From Pseudomonas fluorescens (lineage in GTDB: Bacteria; Pseudomonadota; Gammaproteobacteria; Pseudomonadales; Pseudomonadaceae), in the NCBI RefSeq assembly GCF_902497995.1, contig NZ_CABVII010000016.1:1-64000 (forward strand): a DNA stretch of 64,000 bases. Direction: 5' to 3'. Under the pieces are notes generated by a model, which worked only from the letters and a program-made list of their open reading frames with translations, was not told the origin of the DNA and ran no database searches. The position numbers and the translations under genes are program-made. Shown piece by piece: positions 1-7,583 of this stretch. Every line of letters starts with the position of its first letter. The stretch's first letter is position 1.

Positions 1-108
1 TTCGCCGGCCAGCTGGAAAACATGCTTGGCCAGGTCGACCGCCACGGTAGTGCAGGCCGACAAATCGGCAGAAGACAATGATTGATCAATCGAAGTATGC
101 TTTTTCAT
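1..108 (-). CDS. IS110-family transposase, 5' end only (cut by window edge)
   Basis: The first 36 codons of a transposase are visible, running off the left edge. The residues VAVDLAKHVFQ (about 22-32) are typical of the N-terminal RuvC-like DEDD domain of IS110/IS1111 elements, and the Asp is the first of the DEDD set. The start ATG follows a purine-rich stretch (AGGGCGAG). The gap to the next gene is only about 80 bp, so the non-coding end on this side is short. That suits the IS1111 subgroup, where the long non-coding end and its guide RNA lie beyond the 3' end, outside this window. The subgroup is inference. Confidence 0.8.
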   Translation of the reverse strand, partial: MKKHTSIDQSLSSADLSACTTVAVDLAKHVFQLAGE

Positions 109-183
109 GGACTCGCCCTCGCTGTCGATGGCTGTTTAGACTGCCACCGTGGCGCATTGACGCCTCGGCGTGGGCGAGTCCAT
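107..183. repeat. 12-bp perfect inverted repeat around the transposase leader
   Basis: ATGGACTCGCCC at 107-118 is repeated in inverted orientation at 172-183, 53 bp away. One arm covers the start codon and part of the ribosome-binding region of the transposase. The other lies just before the stop codon of the neighbouring regulator gene and is near the likely element end. It may be a subterminal element repeat, an mRNA leader stem limiting transposase translation, or both. Confidence 0.6.
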
Positions 184-187
184 CCAA

Positions 188-595
188 TTACACAGGCGGC
201 CGGTTCGACAATGCGCTTTGCACGCAATCGAGCAATTGCCCGAGCGCCCAGGGTTTCTTGATGAACGAGACCGGGTGCCGCACGCCGGAGGTTTCGGGGG
301 TTTCGAAGCCGGACATGATCATGATCGGCTTTTCCGGCCAGCGGTCGCCGAATTGATTGGCCAGATCCGCGCCATTGAGTTTGCCTGGCATGGTGATGTC
401 CGTGAGCAATAGACGGACCTCATTGGAATGTCCCTCCAGATAGGCTGATGCGGCGTCTGCACTGGCCTGTGGTTGAACCACAAACCCTTCCTCCTGAAGA
501 ATTTCACAGAGAAACTCCAGGATCAACGGGTCGTCCTCAACCACAAGAATCAACCCGCCAGAAAGCGACTCGCCTGCCGTCGATACTGGACTCAT
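188..595 (-). CDS. stand-alone response regulator receiver protein
   Basis: A single receiver (REC) domain of about 135 residues with no output domain. The acidic pair is in VVEDDPL near the N terminus, the phosphoacceptor Asp is in LLLTDITMPG, and the conserved Lys is in FIKKPW. The start is set at 595 because GGAGT lies about 9 bases upstream; a longer frame to 706 adds residues without similarity to the fold. Such proteins usually pair with hybrid histidine kinases, but none is in the window. An IS110-type element lies directly downstream, so the C-terminal residues could have been changed by insertion. Confidence 0.85.
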   Translation of the reverse strand: MSPVSTAGESLSGGLILVVEDDPLILEFLCEILQEEGFVVQPQASADAASAYLEGHSNEVRLLLTDITMPGKLNGADLANQFGDRWPEKPIMIMSGFETPETSGVRHPVSFIKKPWALGQLLDCVQSALSNRPPV

Positions 596-753
596 GACTG
601 TGCCACTCCCTGATTGCGTAGATGATTTCGCGGTCTGAAATCCGCTGCTTAAAGGTATGAGCAGCGGACTCGGCGGAAATTCATTTTTGATACAGGCAAG
701 CGACAAAATTCGAGAGGGCTACAAGCCATAGCCCGTGAATAACAATGTTCGAA

Positions 754-1035
754 TTACTGTGCCATGCCGTCCTTGTTCATGGCGTCCTTGGACATGGGGT
801 CTTTTTTCATGGCGTCCTTGCTCATGGAATCCTTGGACATGCTGTCTTTTTTCATCGCGTCCTTACTCATTGAATCCTTGGACATGGCGTCCTTTTTCAT
901 CGTGTCTTTGTGCATGGCGTCCTTGGACATCGAATCCTTGCTCATGCTGTCGTTACTCATGGCATCGGCAGCAAACACGCTGGCCGCGCCCATTGCCAGG
1001 CACATCGACAGTACTGCGGTGGTTAACATTTTCAT
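754..1035 (-). CDS. pentapeptide MXKDX repeat protein, exported
   Basis: The protein starts with a signal peptide (MKMLTTAVLS..., cleavage after VFA) and then consists almost entirely of tandem five-residue units of the form DxMxK (DSMSK, DAMKK, DTMKK, DAMNK). The family is known as pentapeptide MXKDX repeat proteins. Its role is not established; the periodic Met, Asp and Lys suggest metal or oxidant chemistry, which is inference. The start at 1035 follows AAGGAG, and a longer frame to 1089 has no such support. The DNA repeats are coding, not CRISPR. Confidence 0.85.
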   Translation of the reverse strand: MKMLTTAVLSMCLAMGAASVFAADAMSNDSMSKDSMSKDAMHKDTMKKDAMSKDSMSKDAMKKDSMSKDSMSKDAMKKDPMSKDAMNKDGMAQ

Positions 1036-1107
1036 GGTGAAACTCCTTTGAACTACAGGTCGCGAATGAACGCAGCGTGCGCTGCGCAATAAAACTGCCG
1101 GGCGCCG

Positions 1108-1893
1108 TCAGCTGCCACCGAACCAGTTGTAGCCCTGGTCTTCCCAGTAGCCGCCGCTGTAGGTATTGCTGACGAAAATCGCCTGAATGTGTTTGGGGTT
1201 CTTGTAGCCCAGCTTGGTGGGCATGCGCAGCTTCATCGGGAAGCCGTACTCGCGAGGCAGTACCGCGCCGTCATAGGTCAGCGCCAACAGGGTTTGCGAA
1301 TGCAGCGCGGTGGCCATGTCGATGCTGGTGTAATAGTCGTCGGCGCATTTGAAGCCGACATATTTGGCATCGGTGTCCGCGCCGATGCGTTTGAGGAAGT
1401 CGCTGAAGCGCACGCCGCCCCAGCGCCCGATCGCGCTCCAGCCTTCGACGCAAATGTGCCGGGTGATCTGCTCGGTCTGCGCCATGGCGCGCAGTTCTTC
1501 GAGGCGCCAGCTGCGCTTGTCGGCGACCAGTCCGGTCACTTCCAGCCGATAGCTCTGCTCCTCCACCGTCGGTGCCTCATCGATGCCGTAGAAGGCATTG
1601 AAGGGAAATGGCCGGGTGATCGTCGACTCAGGGTAGGTGGGCGCCAGTGCGTTAGGGTTGAACAGCCAGCCTTGCACCCGATCGTTGAACCGGGACATGA
1701 AGGACAGGGCGGTCTCGACGCTGTCGTTATCGGTCAGGTTGCAGCCGGACAACATGGCCACGCCGCCGAGGGTCAGGCCGCGCATCAGGAAGGTGCGACG
1801 GGAACGATCCTCGATCTGCGGTGCAATTATTTTTCGGGCGTCGGTCAGGATGGACGACTCGTCCAGCCCCGAGCCCTGGATACGCTTTTTCAT
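1108..1893 (-). CDS. TAT-exported molybdopterin-dependent oxidoreductase (MsrP/YedY-like)
   Basis: About 261 residues of the sulfite oxidase/YedY fold. A twin-arginine signal is visible (RSRRTFLMRG, followed by a hydrophobic stretch and a Cys), so a folded Moco enzyme is exported to the periplasm. The putative Mo-ligating Cys is in RHICVEGWSAIGRWGG. The start at 1893 follows AAGGAG and overlaps the upstream cytochrome gene by ATGA, so the two are translationally coupled. Known relatives reduce oxidised methionine in periplasmic proteins; the actual substrate here is unknown. Confidence 0.85.
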   Translation of the reverse strand: MKKRIQGSGLDESSILTDARKIIAPQIEDRSRRTFLMRGLTLGGVAMLSGCNLTDNDSVETALSFMSRFNDRVQGWLFNPNALAPTYPESTITRPFPFNAFYGIDEAPTVEEQSYRLEVTGLVADKRSWRLEELRAMAQTEQITRHICVEGWSAIGRWGGVRFSDFLKRIGADTDAKYVGFKCADDYYTSIDMATALHSQTLLALTYDGAVLPREYGFPMKLRMPTKLGYKNPKHIQAIFVSNTYSGGYWEDQGYNWFGGS

Positions 1894-2498
1894 ACGGGCT
1901 CCTTGCGACCGACAATCATGGCCCACAACGTTTTCGGAACCAGCGCAACCATCACCAGATGCACTGCCACGAACGCCACCAACAGCGACATCGCGATGAA
2001 GTGCACATGCCGCGCCGCCTCGTAGCCACCCAGCAGTTCACGCAACAACGGGAACTGCACCGACTTCCACAACACCAGTCCGGAGATCACCAACAGCGTG
2101 ATATCGACCATCACGAACAGGTACGCGAACCGCTGCACCTGGTTGTAATGACTCAGGTCGGCATGCCCCAACCGCCCGCGCAACGCGGCCCACAGGTCAT
2201 GCAGGACACCTTTGGGTGAGACGGGGAAAAAGCGTCGTTTCAGACGACCACTGAAGAGGTTGATGATCAGGTAGACAAGACCGTTGATGACGAGAAACCA
2301 CATCGCCGCAAAGTGCCATTGCAGCGCGCCGGCTAGCCAGCCGCCGAGGGTGATCGAATTGGGAAAACTGAAATCGTAAAGCGGCGACGCGTTGTAGATT
2401 CGCCAACCGCTGGTGACCATGACCAGCACCGCCAGGGCATTGAGCCAATGGGTCAGGCGTAGCCAGCGAGGATGGGATGAAGCAGGTAGCGACGACAT
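1890..2498 (-). CDS. cytochrome b561-type membrane subunit, partner of the Mo oxidoreductase
   Basis: About 202 residues with four or five hydrophobic segments and several His suited to haem b ligation (LTHWLNAL near the N terminus, LQWHFAAMWF, AARHVHFIAMSLL and FVAVHLVMVALV near the C terminus). It resembles the Ni-hydrogenase/b561 cytochromes that feed electrons from quinol to periplasmic enzymes. The overlap with the downstream molybdoenzyme shows that they form one unit. The start at 2498 (MSSLPASSHPRWLRL) is preferred over a far longer upstream frame because the family begins near RWLRLTHWL. Confidence 0.85.
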   Translation of the reverse strand: MSSLPASSHPRWLRLTHWLNALAVLVMVTSGWRIYNASPLYDFSFPNSITLGGWLAGALQWHFAAMWFLVINGLVYLIINLFSGRLKRRFFPVSPKGVLHDLWAALRGRLGHADLSHYNQVQRFAYLFVMVDITLLVISGLVLWKSVQFPLLRELLGGYEAARHVHFIAMSLLVAFVAVHLVMVALVPKTLWAMIVGRKEPV

Positions 2499-2665
2499 GA
2501 TGCGTTCCCGGCGGTTGATCGTTAGAGCCAAGTATGTGAGCCGACAGATCGCCAAATCCTCACGTAAAGTTAAATTAAACGTGATAACTCGCGACGCCTT
2601 ACAGCGAGCGTCCCGCCGCAACTGTGGTTAAAATGCCGCCCCCCTCCAATTGCCGACCCTGCCCG

Positions 2666-3607
2666 ATGAACTCAGATGCCCTCTTTACCCTCCAGGATCA
2701 TTTGCTGAAGGCCCTGGCAGCCGCCCCGAAAGAAACCCGCCGGCTATTCCACGGCCGTGGTCGATGCTGGCCGGGGCTGGAGCAATTGACGGTCGACTGG
2801 TTGCAGGGTGTGGTGCTGGTGTCGCTGTTCAAGGAGCCCGAAGCGGCACAACTGGAGGCGTTGAAACAGCGGCTGCTGCAAGTCACTCAGTCGCCTGAAT
2901 GGGCGACATCCGGTGCGCATACCCTGGCGCTGCAGCATCGCTACCTGCTGCAAAGCACCACCGAGTGGCTGCTCGGGGAGGCGATCGAGGACATGACCAT
3001 CACCGAGGGCGGCCTGCGTTATCGCGTCGACCTTGGGCGCAAACAGAACACCGGCCTGTTCCTCGACATGCGCTACGGTCGCGATTGGGTGCGTGCCAAT
3101 GCCCAGGGCAAGCGCGTGTTGAATCTGTTTGCCTACACGTGCGGCTTCTCGGTGGCGGCGATCGAAGGTGGCGCCGAACACGTGGTCAACCTGGACATGT
3201 CCAGCCAGGCACTGAGCCGTGGTCGTGACAATCACCGACTGAACGGGCATGACCTGGGCAAGGTGACGTTTCTGGGCCACGACCTGTTCAAGTCCTGGGG
3301 CAAGGTCATCGGCAAAGGGCCGTACGACCTGGTGATCATCGACCCGCCGTCCTTTCAGAAAGGCAGTTTTCTGCTGACCAAGGACTATCAGCGAGTGCTG
3401 CGTCGGCTGCCGGAACTGCTCCGCCCTGAGGGGACGGTGCTGGCCTGCATGAACGACCCGGCGTTCGGGGCGGATTTCCTGATCGAGGGCGTCATGCGTG
3501 AAGCGCCGAGCCTGCGCTTCGAGCAACGGCTGGAGAATCCGCCGGAGTTTGCGGATGCGGATGTCGAGTGCGGGTTGAAGGCGTTGGTGTTCAAGCTGGG
3601 GGATTGA
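2666..3607 (+). CDS. class I SAM-dependent methyltransferase (RlmI/RlmK-like)
   Basis: About 313 residues. The C-terminal half is a Rossmann methyltransferase: motif I region VLNLFAYTCGFSVAAI, the acidic end of strand 2 in VVNLDMS, and motif IV IIDPPSF, which is typical of rRNA m5C/m2G-type enzymes. The N-terminal part carries no clear PUA domain. The family modifies 23S rRNA bases or related RNA; the exact target cannot be told. Start 2666 is chosen because residues MNSDALF begin the conserved region. Hairpins lie directly downstream. Confidence 0.85.
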   Translation: MNSDALFTLQDHLLKALAAAPKETRRLFHGRGRCWPGLEQLTVDWLQGVVLVSLFKEPEAAQLEALKQRLLQVTQSPEWATSGAHTLALQHRYLLQSTTEWLLGEAIEDMTITEGGLRYRVDLGRKQNTGLFLDMRYGRDWVRANAQGKRVLNLFAYTCGFSVAAIEGGAEHVVNLDMSSQALSRGRDNHRLNGHDLGKVTFLGHDLFKSWGKVIGKGPYDLVIIDPPSFQKGSFLLTKDYQRVLRRLPELLRPEGTVLACMNDPAFGADFLIEGVMREAPSLRFEQRLENPPEFADADVECGLKALVFKLGD

Positions 3608-3633
3608 GTCCCGCTGTTGGTGGGAGATTTTAT

Positions 3634-3654
3634 GTTGCAGGGCAACCCTGCAAC
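3634..3654. repeat. perfect 9-bp hairpin after the methyltransferase gene
   Basis: GTTGCAGGG, a three-base CAA loop, then CCCTGCAAC. No T-run follows, so it is a hairpin of unknown role, perhaps protecting the 3' end of the methyltransferase mRNA. Confidence 0.5.
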
Positions 3655-3801
3655 TCAAGCCGATGCGACTAGTGGTACTTGAGTGGAACACCCCACCTTT
3701 CTACGATATTTATGCGCAGCCGCTTGTTTGCTCAAGCCGTTGCGTAAGTGGTGGGTGCACTGAACCCCTATCAAGCTCACCACTTGCTTCATGCGCATCT
3801 T

Positions 3802-3854
3802 GAGCCTCAAGGGCTCTTCTACCTCCCCATCAAAGAGCGTTGAGGCTCTTTTTT
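3802..3854 (+). terminator. long hairpin terminator
   Basis: GAGCCTCAA...GCTCTT pairs with AAGAGC...TTGAGGCTC (arms 3802-3818 and 3833-3848), followed by six T. It would end transcription from the methyltransferase side. The roughly 190 bases between the gene end and this site show no gene. Confidence 0.75.
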
Positions 3855-3875
3855 AACTGTACGAAACCCAGACAA

Positions 3876-3903
3876 GAAAAAGCCCGGCATTTTGGCCGGG
3901 CTT
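3876..3903 (-). terminator. terminator of the GNAT gene (possibly bidirectional)
   Basis: AGCCCGGC (3881-3888) pairs with GCCGGGCT (3895-3902). Read on the minus strand the stem is followed by TTTTTC, placing it downstream of the acetyltransferase gene ending at 3978. On the plus strand a short T-run follows as well. Confidence 0.75.
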
Positions 3904-3977
3904 TGTGCGTCTGGTCGAATTCGATCCAGTAGCCAACACAGCTCCCACATATGATCAAATTGCCTGGAAGGATGGTG

Positions 3978-4670
3978 TTAACGCCCCCCTTCCCCCAAAC
4001 GCTCGCGCACACACTCATGCGCCTTGCGCGTCATCTGGTCCAGATGCCGATCCCGCTGCTTTTCCGCATCGACCATCGCCCGCTTGCCGTGTTTCTGCAG
4101 CAGGTACGTATGAATCTGCCGCACCTCCAGCGAGCTGTAGATCGAGGCCACGTCCAACAGCCCCATCAAGCCATCACTGCCATGGTCGCGGGTGTTCATC
4201 AGCACCTGAGTACCGCGCACGCCCATTACCTGAAAGCCCATCGACTCAAAATACGGCACCTTGGCCACCGCGCAGGTCAGCTCGGCATGGGGATAACGGC
4301 CAACCATTTCCCGCACCATCCGCCGGGCAATGCCCTGACGCCGATGGCTTGCGTGCACCGCCATATACGCCACGCCACACGCCTCCGGATCGTCCTTCAC
4401 CGGCAGGTACAGCAAAAAGCCAACAACCTTTTCCGGATCGTCATCGTCGGTCGCAACCAACAACTCCACGGCAATCCCTTTCGCCCCGTTCAAGGCCTCC
4501 AGATAGAGATGAACCTCGTAGCCGATCGCGTACTGATAGAGGTTGTACAACAGGTTGCTCGGCGGGATCGCGACCATGCTGATGTCGGTCAGGTAGTCGA
4601 CGACCATCTGCAGGATCTGGCTGTTGACCGGTTCTGGGCATGGGGCTTGGTAATGGGTGATCTGGGGCAT
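3978..4670 (-). CDS. GNAT-family N-acetyltransferase
   Basis: About 230 residues. The acetyl-CoA pyrophosphate-binding motif is HRRQGIARRMV, preceded by the core strand VAYMAVHASH and followed by PYFESMGFQVMG, the usual GNAT order. A C-terminal extension rich in charged residues (EKQRDRHLDQMTRKAHECVRE) lies outside the domain. The acceptor substrate cannot be inferred. It is a single-gene unit with its own terminator downstream. Confidence 0.8.
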   Translation of the reverse strand: MPQITHYQAPCPEPVNSQILQMVVDYLTDISMVAIPPSNLLYNLYQYAIGYEVHLYLEALNGAKGIAVELLVATDDDDPEKVVGFLLYLPVKDDPEACGVAYMAVHASHRRQGIARRMVREMVGRYPHAELTCAVAKVPYFESMGFQVMGVRGTQVLMNTRDHGSDGLMGLLDVASIYSSLEVRQIHTYLLQKHGKRAMVDAEKQRDRHLDQMTRKAHECVRERLGEGGR

Positions 4671-4774
4671 TGCAGGGGCTGACTCCGGGGGCGGATGTGT
4701 GAAGCGTTGATCGCGCGGCTGCCTATCATAACGTGCCGAGACGGGTTACTCGCAAAAGTACTCTGCGTTGGCAT

Positions 4775-4873
4775 GATCGCTCCCACGCCCTGCGTCACTA
4801 GTGCCCGGTCATGTTCACAGCTCTAGGCTGCAGTTTTAAACGGACACTAGTAACGCAGGGCTTGGGAACGATC
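4775..4873. repeat. 32-bp imperfect inverted repeat, MITE-like
   Basis: Arms at 4775-4806 and 4842-4873 match at 28 of 32 positions in inverted orientation (GATCG-TCCCA-GCCCTGCGT-ACTAGTG core) around a 35-bp centre. No open reading frame is inside. The outer half resembles the GATCGTTCCCACGC-type palindromic repeats common in fluorescent pseudomonads. The remaining sequence between the GNAT gene and 5188 is AT-rich and shows no gene. Confidence 0.6.
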
Positions 4874-5188
4874 AGAAAGGACGACGATTTGGAGGGTTGA
4901 GCAAGAGGTTTCTCAGTGTTTCACTTGTGCGAGGCGTGCCGCGAGTTACTGTCAATATCAGCAACACACAACAACGATAAAATCTGAACTCACTGACAAC
5001 TGATACGACGGCGTTACAGATATGTAATAGCAACGATACAACTTATATCACCCCAGACAAGTTGATCATTCCCACCATAGCATCTACCGTTTAACTAATT
5101 ACCGACACAAAATTTATTGCAGAACTGTAAACTCACACTAACAATCCCTGTAACACTTAGTTAACATCCACAGTGCAGGAACAGAGCA

Positions 5189-5794
5189 ATGGACATTCAA
5201 CAGCTGATCTGTGCCGTTCAAGCCGCTGTCGGCGTCGACGTCGACGGTAAACCCGGGCCGCAAACCTGGATAGCCATTGCCAAACGCCTGGTTCCTGATC
5301 AAGCCGTCTCGCTGGCCGATGATTCCACCTCTGACCTGGACCCCAAAAGTAAAAAGAACATCGACTCCTTGCTGCCTGAAGTGCGCCCCTATGCCATTGC
5401 GCTCATACAGAAAGCCAGACTCAATGGCATAACCATCAAGATCATCAGCGGACTGAGAACATACGAAGAGCAGGACGCGCTTTACGCCAAAGGTCGGCCT
5501 GACAATGGCCCGTCGGTCACCAATGCCAAAGGTGGGCAATCCAACCATAACTTCGGCATTGCGTTCGATATCGGTATCTTTGAGGGTGGCAAGTACCTTG
5601 GCAACTCGCCCAAGTACAAAGCCGTCGGGGTATTGGCGATGGACCTGGGCCTGGAGTGGGGCGGAAACTGGAAAAGCTTTCAGGATGAGCCCCACTATCA
5701 ACTGCGCCCTTCCTGGGCAACGGGATTGACCGAAAGAGATATGCTGGCTGCGCTCAGAAAACGCAAAACCGACCGGCAGGAGGTCTTTGTCTAG
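5189..5794 (+). CDS. M15-family peptidoglycan peptidase with N-terminal binding domain
   Basis: About 201 residues. The N-terminal 30 or so (IQQLICAVQAAVGVDVDGKPGPQTW) resemble a peptidoglycan-binding domain. The rest is an M15C (CwlK/VanY-type) L-alanyl-D-glutamate or D-Ala-D-Ala peptidase: GLRTYEEQDALYAKGR, the zinc motif SNHNFGIAFDIG and the last ligand in DEPHYQ. No signal peptide is visible, which is usual for phage endolysins or for effectors delivered by other routes. No holin, phage gene or immunity gene adjoins it. The upstream 200 bases are AT-rich. It is a solitary endolysin-like enzyme of uncertain role. Confidence 0.85.
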   Translation: MDIQQLICAVQAAVGVDVDGKPGPQTWIAIAKRLVPDQAVSLADDSTSDLDPKSKKNIDSLLPEVRPYAIALIQKARLNGITIKIISGLRTYEEQDALYAKGRPDNGPSVTNAKGGQSNHNFGIAFDIGIFEGGKYLGNSPKYKAVGVLAMDLGLEWGGNWKSFQDEPHYQLRPSWATGLTERDMLAALRKRKTDRQEVFV

Positions 5795-5836
5795 CGTGAT
5801 CGAAATCCACTATCCCACGACATGGGCGCACTGACC

Positions 5837-6406
5837 CTACTGCTGTGGCGCAACCATGCGAAACCTGATGTTGATATCGTTGGAAACCACCCCATCGGCC
5901 CATTCGCCTTCGCCAATGTTGAAGTCGCTGCGTTTGACCGTCAGCTGGCCATCGAAGATGCCGATGGCGTTGTCTGCCTTGAGCTGTACCGGCACCTCCA
6001 CCACGCGCGTCATCCCCCTGAGCGTGAGTTTGCCGGTGATCAGGTAGCGATCGTTGCCCAGTGCTTTCACGCCGCTCGACTCAAATGTCGCCACCGGGTA
6101 ACTCGCTGTGTCGAACCATGCGGGTTTCTGCAGCTCTTCGTTGGCATCGCTGCTGCCGGCGTCGATGCTGTCGAGGTCGATGCTCAGTGCAGCGTGCGCG
6201 GCGGCGGGATTGTCCGTGTCGAAATCGAGGGTGGCCTGGAACTTGCCAAAGGTGCCGTAGGCCCGTGAGGTGAACTGCTTATAGGTGAAAGAGATGGTGC
6301 TGGCGGTCGTATTGACCTGAGTATATTCGGCGGCTTCGACGCAGGACACGGCAGCGAATGCGAGTGCGGCAACCCAGGCTGCGGAAGGTGAAAATCGAGG
6401 GCTCAT
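5837..6406 (-). CDS. YceI-family periplasmic protein
   Basis: About 189 residues with a signal peptide (cleavage near VEAAEY) and the YceI lipocalin-like pattern: TASTISFTYKQF, FDTASYPVATFESS, YLITGKLTLRGMTR, and SDFNIGEG. YceI proteins bind isoprenoid or other lipophilic molecules in a beta-barrel. It is encoded convergently with the M15 peptidase gene and divergently from the NmrA-like gene; no partner cytochrome gene is adjacent. Confidence 0.9.
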   Translation of the reverse strand: MSPRFSPSAAWVAALAFAAVSCVEAAEYTQVNTTASTISFTYKQFTSRAYGTFGKFQATLDFDTDNPAAAHAALSIDLDSIDAGSSDANEELQKPAWFDTASYPVATFESSGVKALGNDRYLITGKLTLRGMTRVVEVPVQLKADNAIGIFDGQLTVKRSDFNIGEGEWADGVVSNDINIRFRMVAPQQ

Positions 6407-6606
6407 GGGATTCTTCCGTCAGGGCTTCCCGCTGCATTGGGGGGGCTGGGCGCACCGGCCAACCACAGGTGGACTAAAGCAAAGAATCGCGGTTTATTCC
6501 ACTTGGCGCGCGGACTTCCGACCACCTGTCGCTCCACTCAATGACACGCCCGACGCTGCCGCCAAGCGGGTGTTTAATGAAAGCTCACCACAACGGAAAA
6601 CCGACC

Positions 6607-7362
6607 ATGAAAATCGTCGTCATCGGCGGCACTGGCCTGATCGGCAGCCAACTGTGCAAAAACCTGCAGGCGCTGGGGCATGAAACCCTGGCGGCGTCAC
6701 CGAGTACCGGCGTCAATATCATCAGTGGTGCAGGACTGCTCGATGCGCTGAACAATGCCGACGTGGTGGTCGACGTGGCCAATTCGCCCTCGTTCGAAGA
6801 CCACGCGGCGTTGCACTTTTTCGAAACGGCCGGGAACAACCTGTTGGCGGCGGAGAAAGTCAACGGCGTCAAACACCATGTCGCGCTGGGCGTTGTCGGT
6901 ACCGAACGGATGCTCGACAGCGGCTACTTCAGGGCGAAGATGGCCCAGGAAAAACTGATCAAGGCATCAGGCGTTCCCTACACCATCCTGCGCGCCACGC
7001 AGTTCTTCGAGTTCATCAGTGCCATTGCCTTCTCGGGTCGCGAGGACGGCGACACCATCCACCTGACCTGCGCCGCGTTGCAACCGGTGGCCTCGATCGA
7101 CGTGGCGGCCGCACTGACCGATATCGCCTTGAAAATGCCGAGCAACCAGACGGTGGAGGTGGCCGGTCCCGAGCGCCGACCGCTGGTGGAATTCGTCAGT
7201 GAGTATCTGCAACACATCAAGGATCCGCGCCAGACGGTTTCGGACGATACCGTTCCGTACTTCGGTGCGCCGGTCAACGACCAGTCACTGACACCGGGAG
7301 AGAATCCGCTGCTCGGGGCGACGCGGTTTGAAAGCTGGCTTCGGAGTACGTCGCATACCTGA
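6607..7362 (+). CDS. NmrA-like/SDR NAD(P)-binding protein
   Basis: About 251 residues. The N-terminal KIVVIGGTGLIGSQL gives the GGxGxxG dinucleotide motif of atypical short-chain dehydrogenases (NmrA/SDR_a5). YFRAKMAQEKLIKASGVPYTILRATQFFEF is the usual middle motif of this group, which lacks the classical YxxxK catalysis in many members. Possible roles are redox sensing or oxidoreduction; none can be chosen. Start 6607 fits the beginning of the Rossmann strand. Confidence 0.85.
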   Translation: MKIVVIGGTGLIGSQLCKNLQALGHETLAASPSTGVNIISGAGLLDALNNADVVVDVANSPSFEDHAALHFFETAGNNLLAAEKVNGVKHHVALGVVGTERMLDSGYFRAKMAQEKLIKASGVPYTILRATQFFEFISAIAFSGREDGDTIHLTCAALQPVASIDVAAALTDIALKMPSNQTVEVAGPERRPLVEFVSEYLQHIKDPRQTVSDDTVPYFGAPVNDQSLTPGENPLLGATRFESWLRSTSHT

Positions 7363-7377
7363 TTCGGCGAATAACCC

Positions 7378-7460
7378 TGTGGCGAGGGAGCTAGCTTGAT
7401 CCCTTGTGGGAGCGAGCCGGCTCCGGGCGGCGTTCCGACGAAAGCGCTGCGTCGGACACA
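7378..7460. repeat. degenerate REP-type extragenic palindromes
   Basis: CTGTGGCGAGGGAGCTAGC and TGTGGGAGCGAGCCGGCTCC are diverged forms of the REP sequences scattered between genes in fluorescent pseudomonads. They sit between convergent genes, as expected. Confidence 0.4.
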
Positions 7461-7524
7461 TCAATGTCGACTGATACTCCCTCTTCACGAGCAGGCTCCC
7501 AGCACGCCATCTCTTTCAAGCGGA

Positions 7525-7556
7525 CAAAAAACAGGCCGCCCCATGAGCGGCGGCCC
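7525..7556 (-). terminator. terminator of the RND/YCF48 operon
   Basis: GGCCGCC (7534-7540) pairs with GGCGGCC (7549-7555). On the minus strand it is followed by TGTTTTTT. It lies about 30 bases beyond the stop of the RND transporter gene. Confidence 0.7.
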
Positions 7557-7583
7557 CACCAACATTGGGTCGATTGGCAGCTA

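Noticed and set aside
754..1035. Short tandem DNA repeats suggestive of a CRISPR or minisatellite
   Set aside because: The repeats are 15 bases in frame and encode the MXKDX pentapeptides after a signal peptide; there are no spacers.
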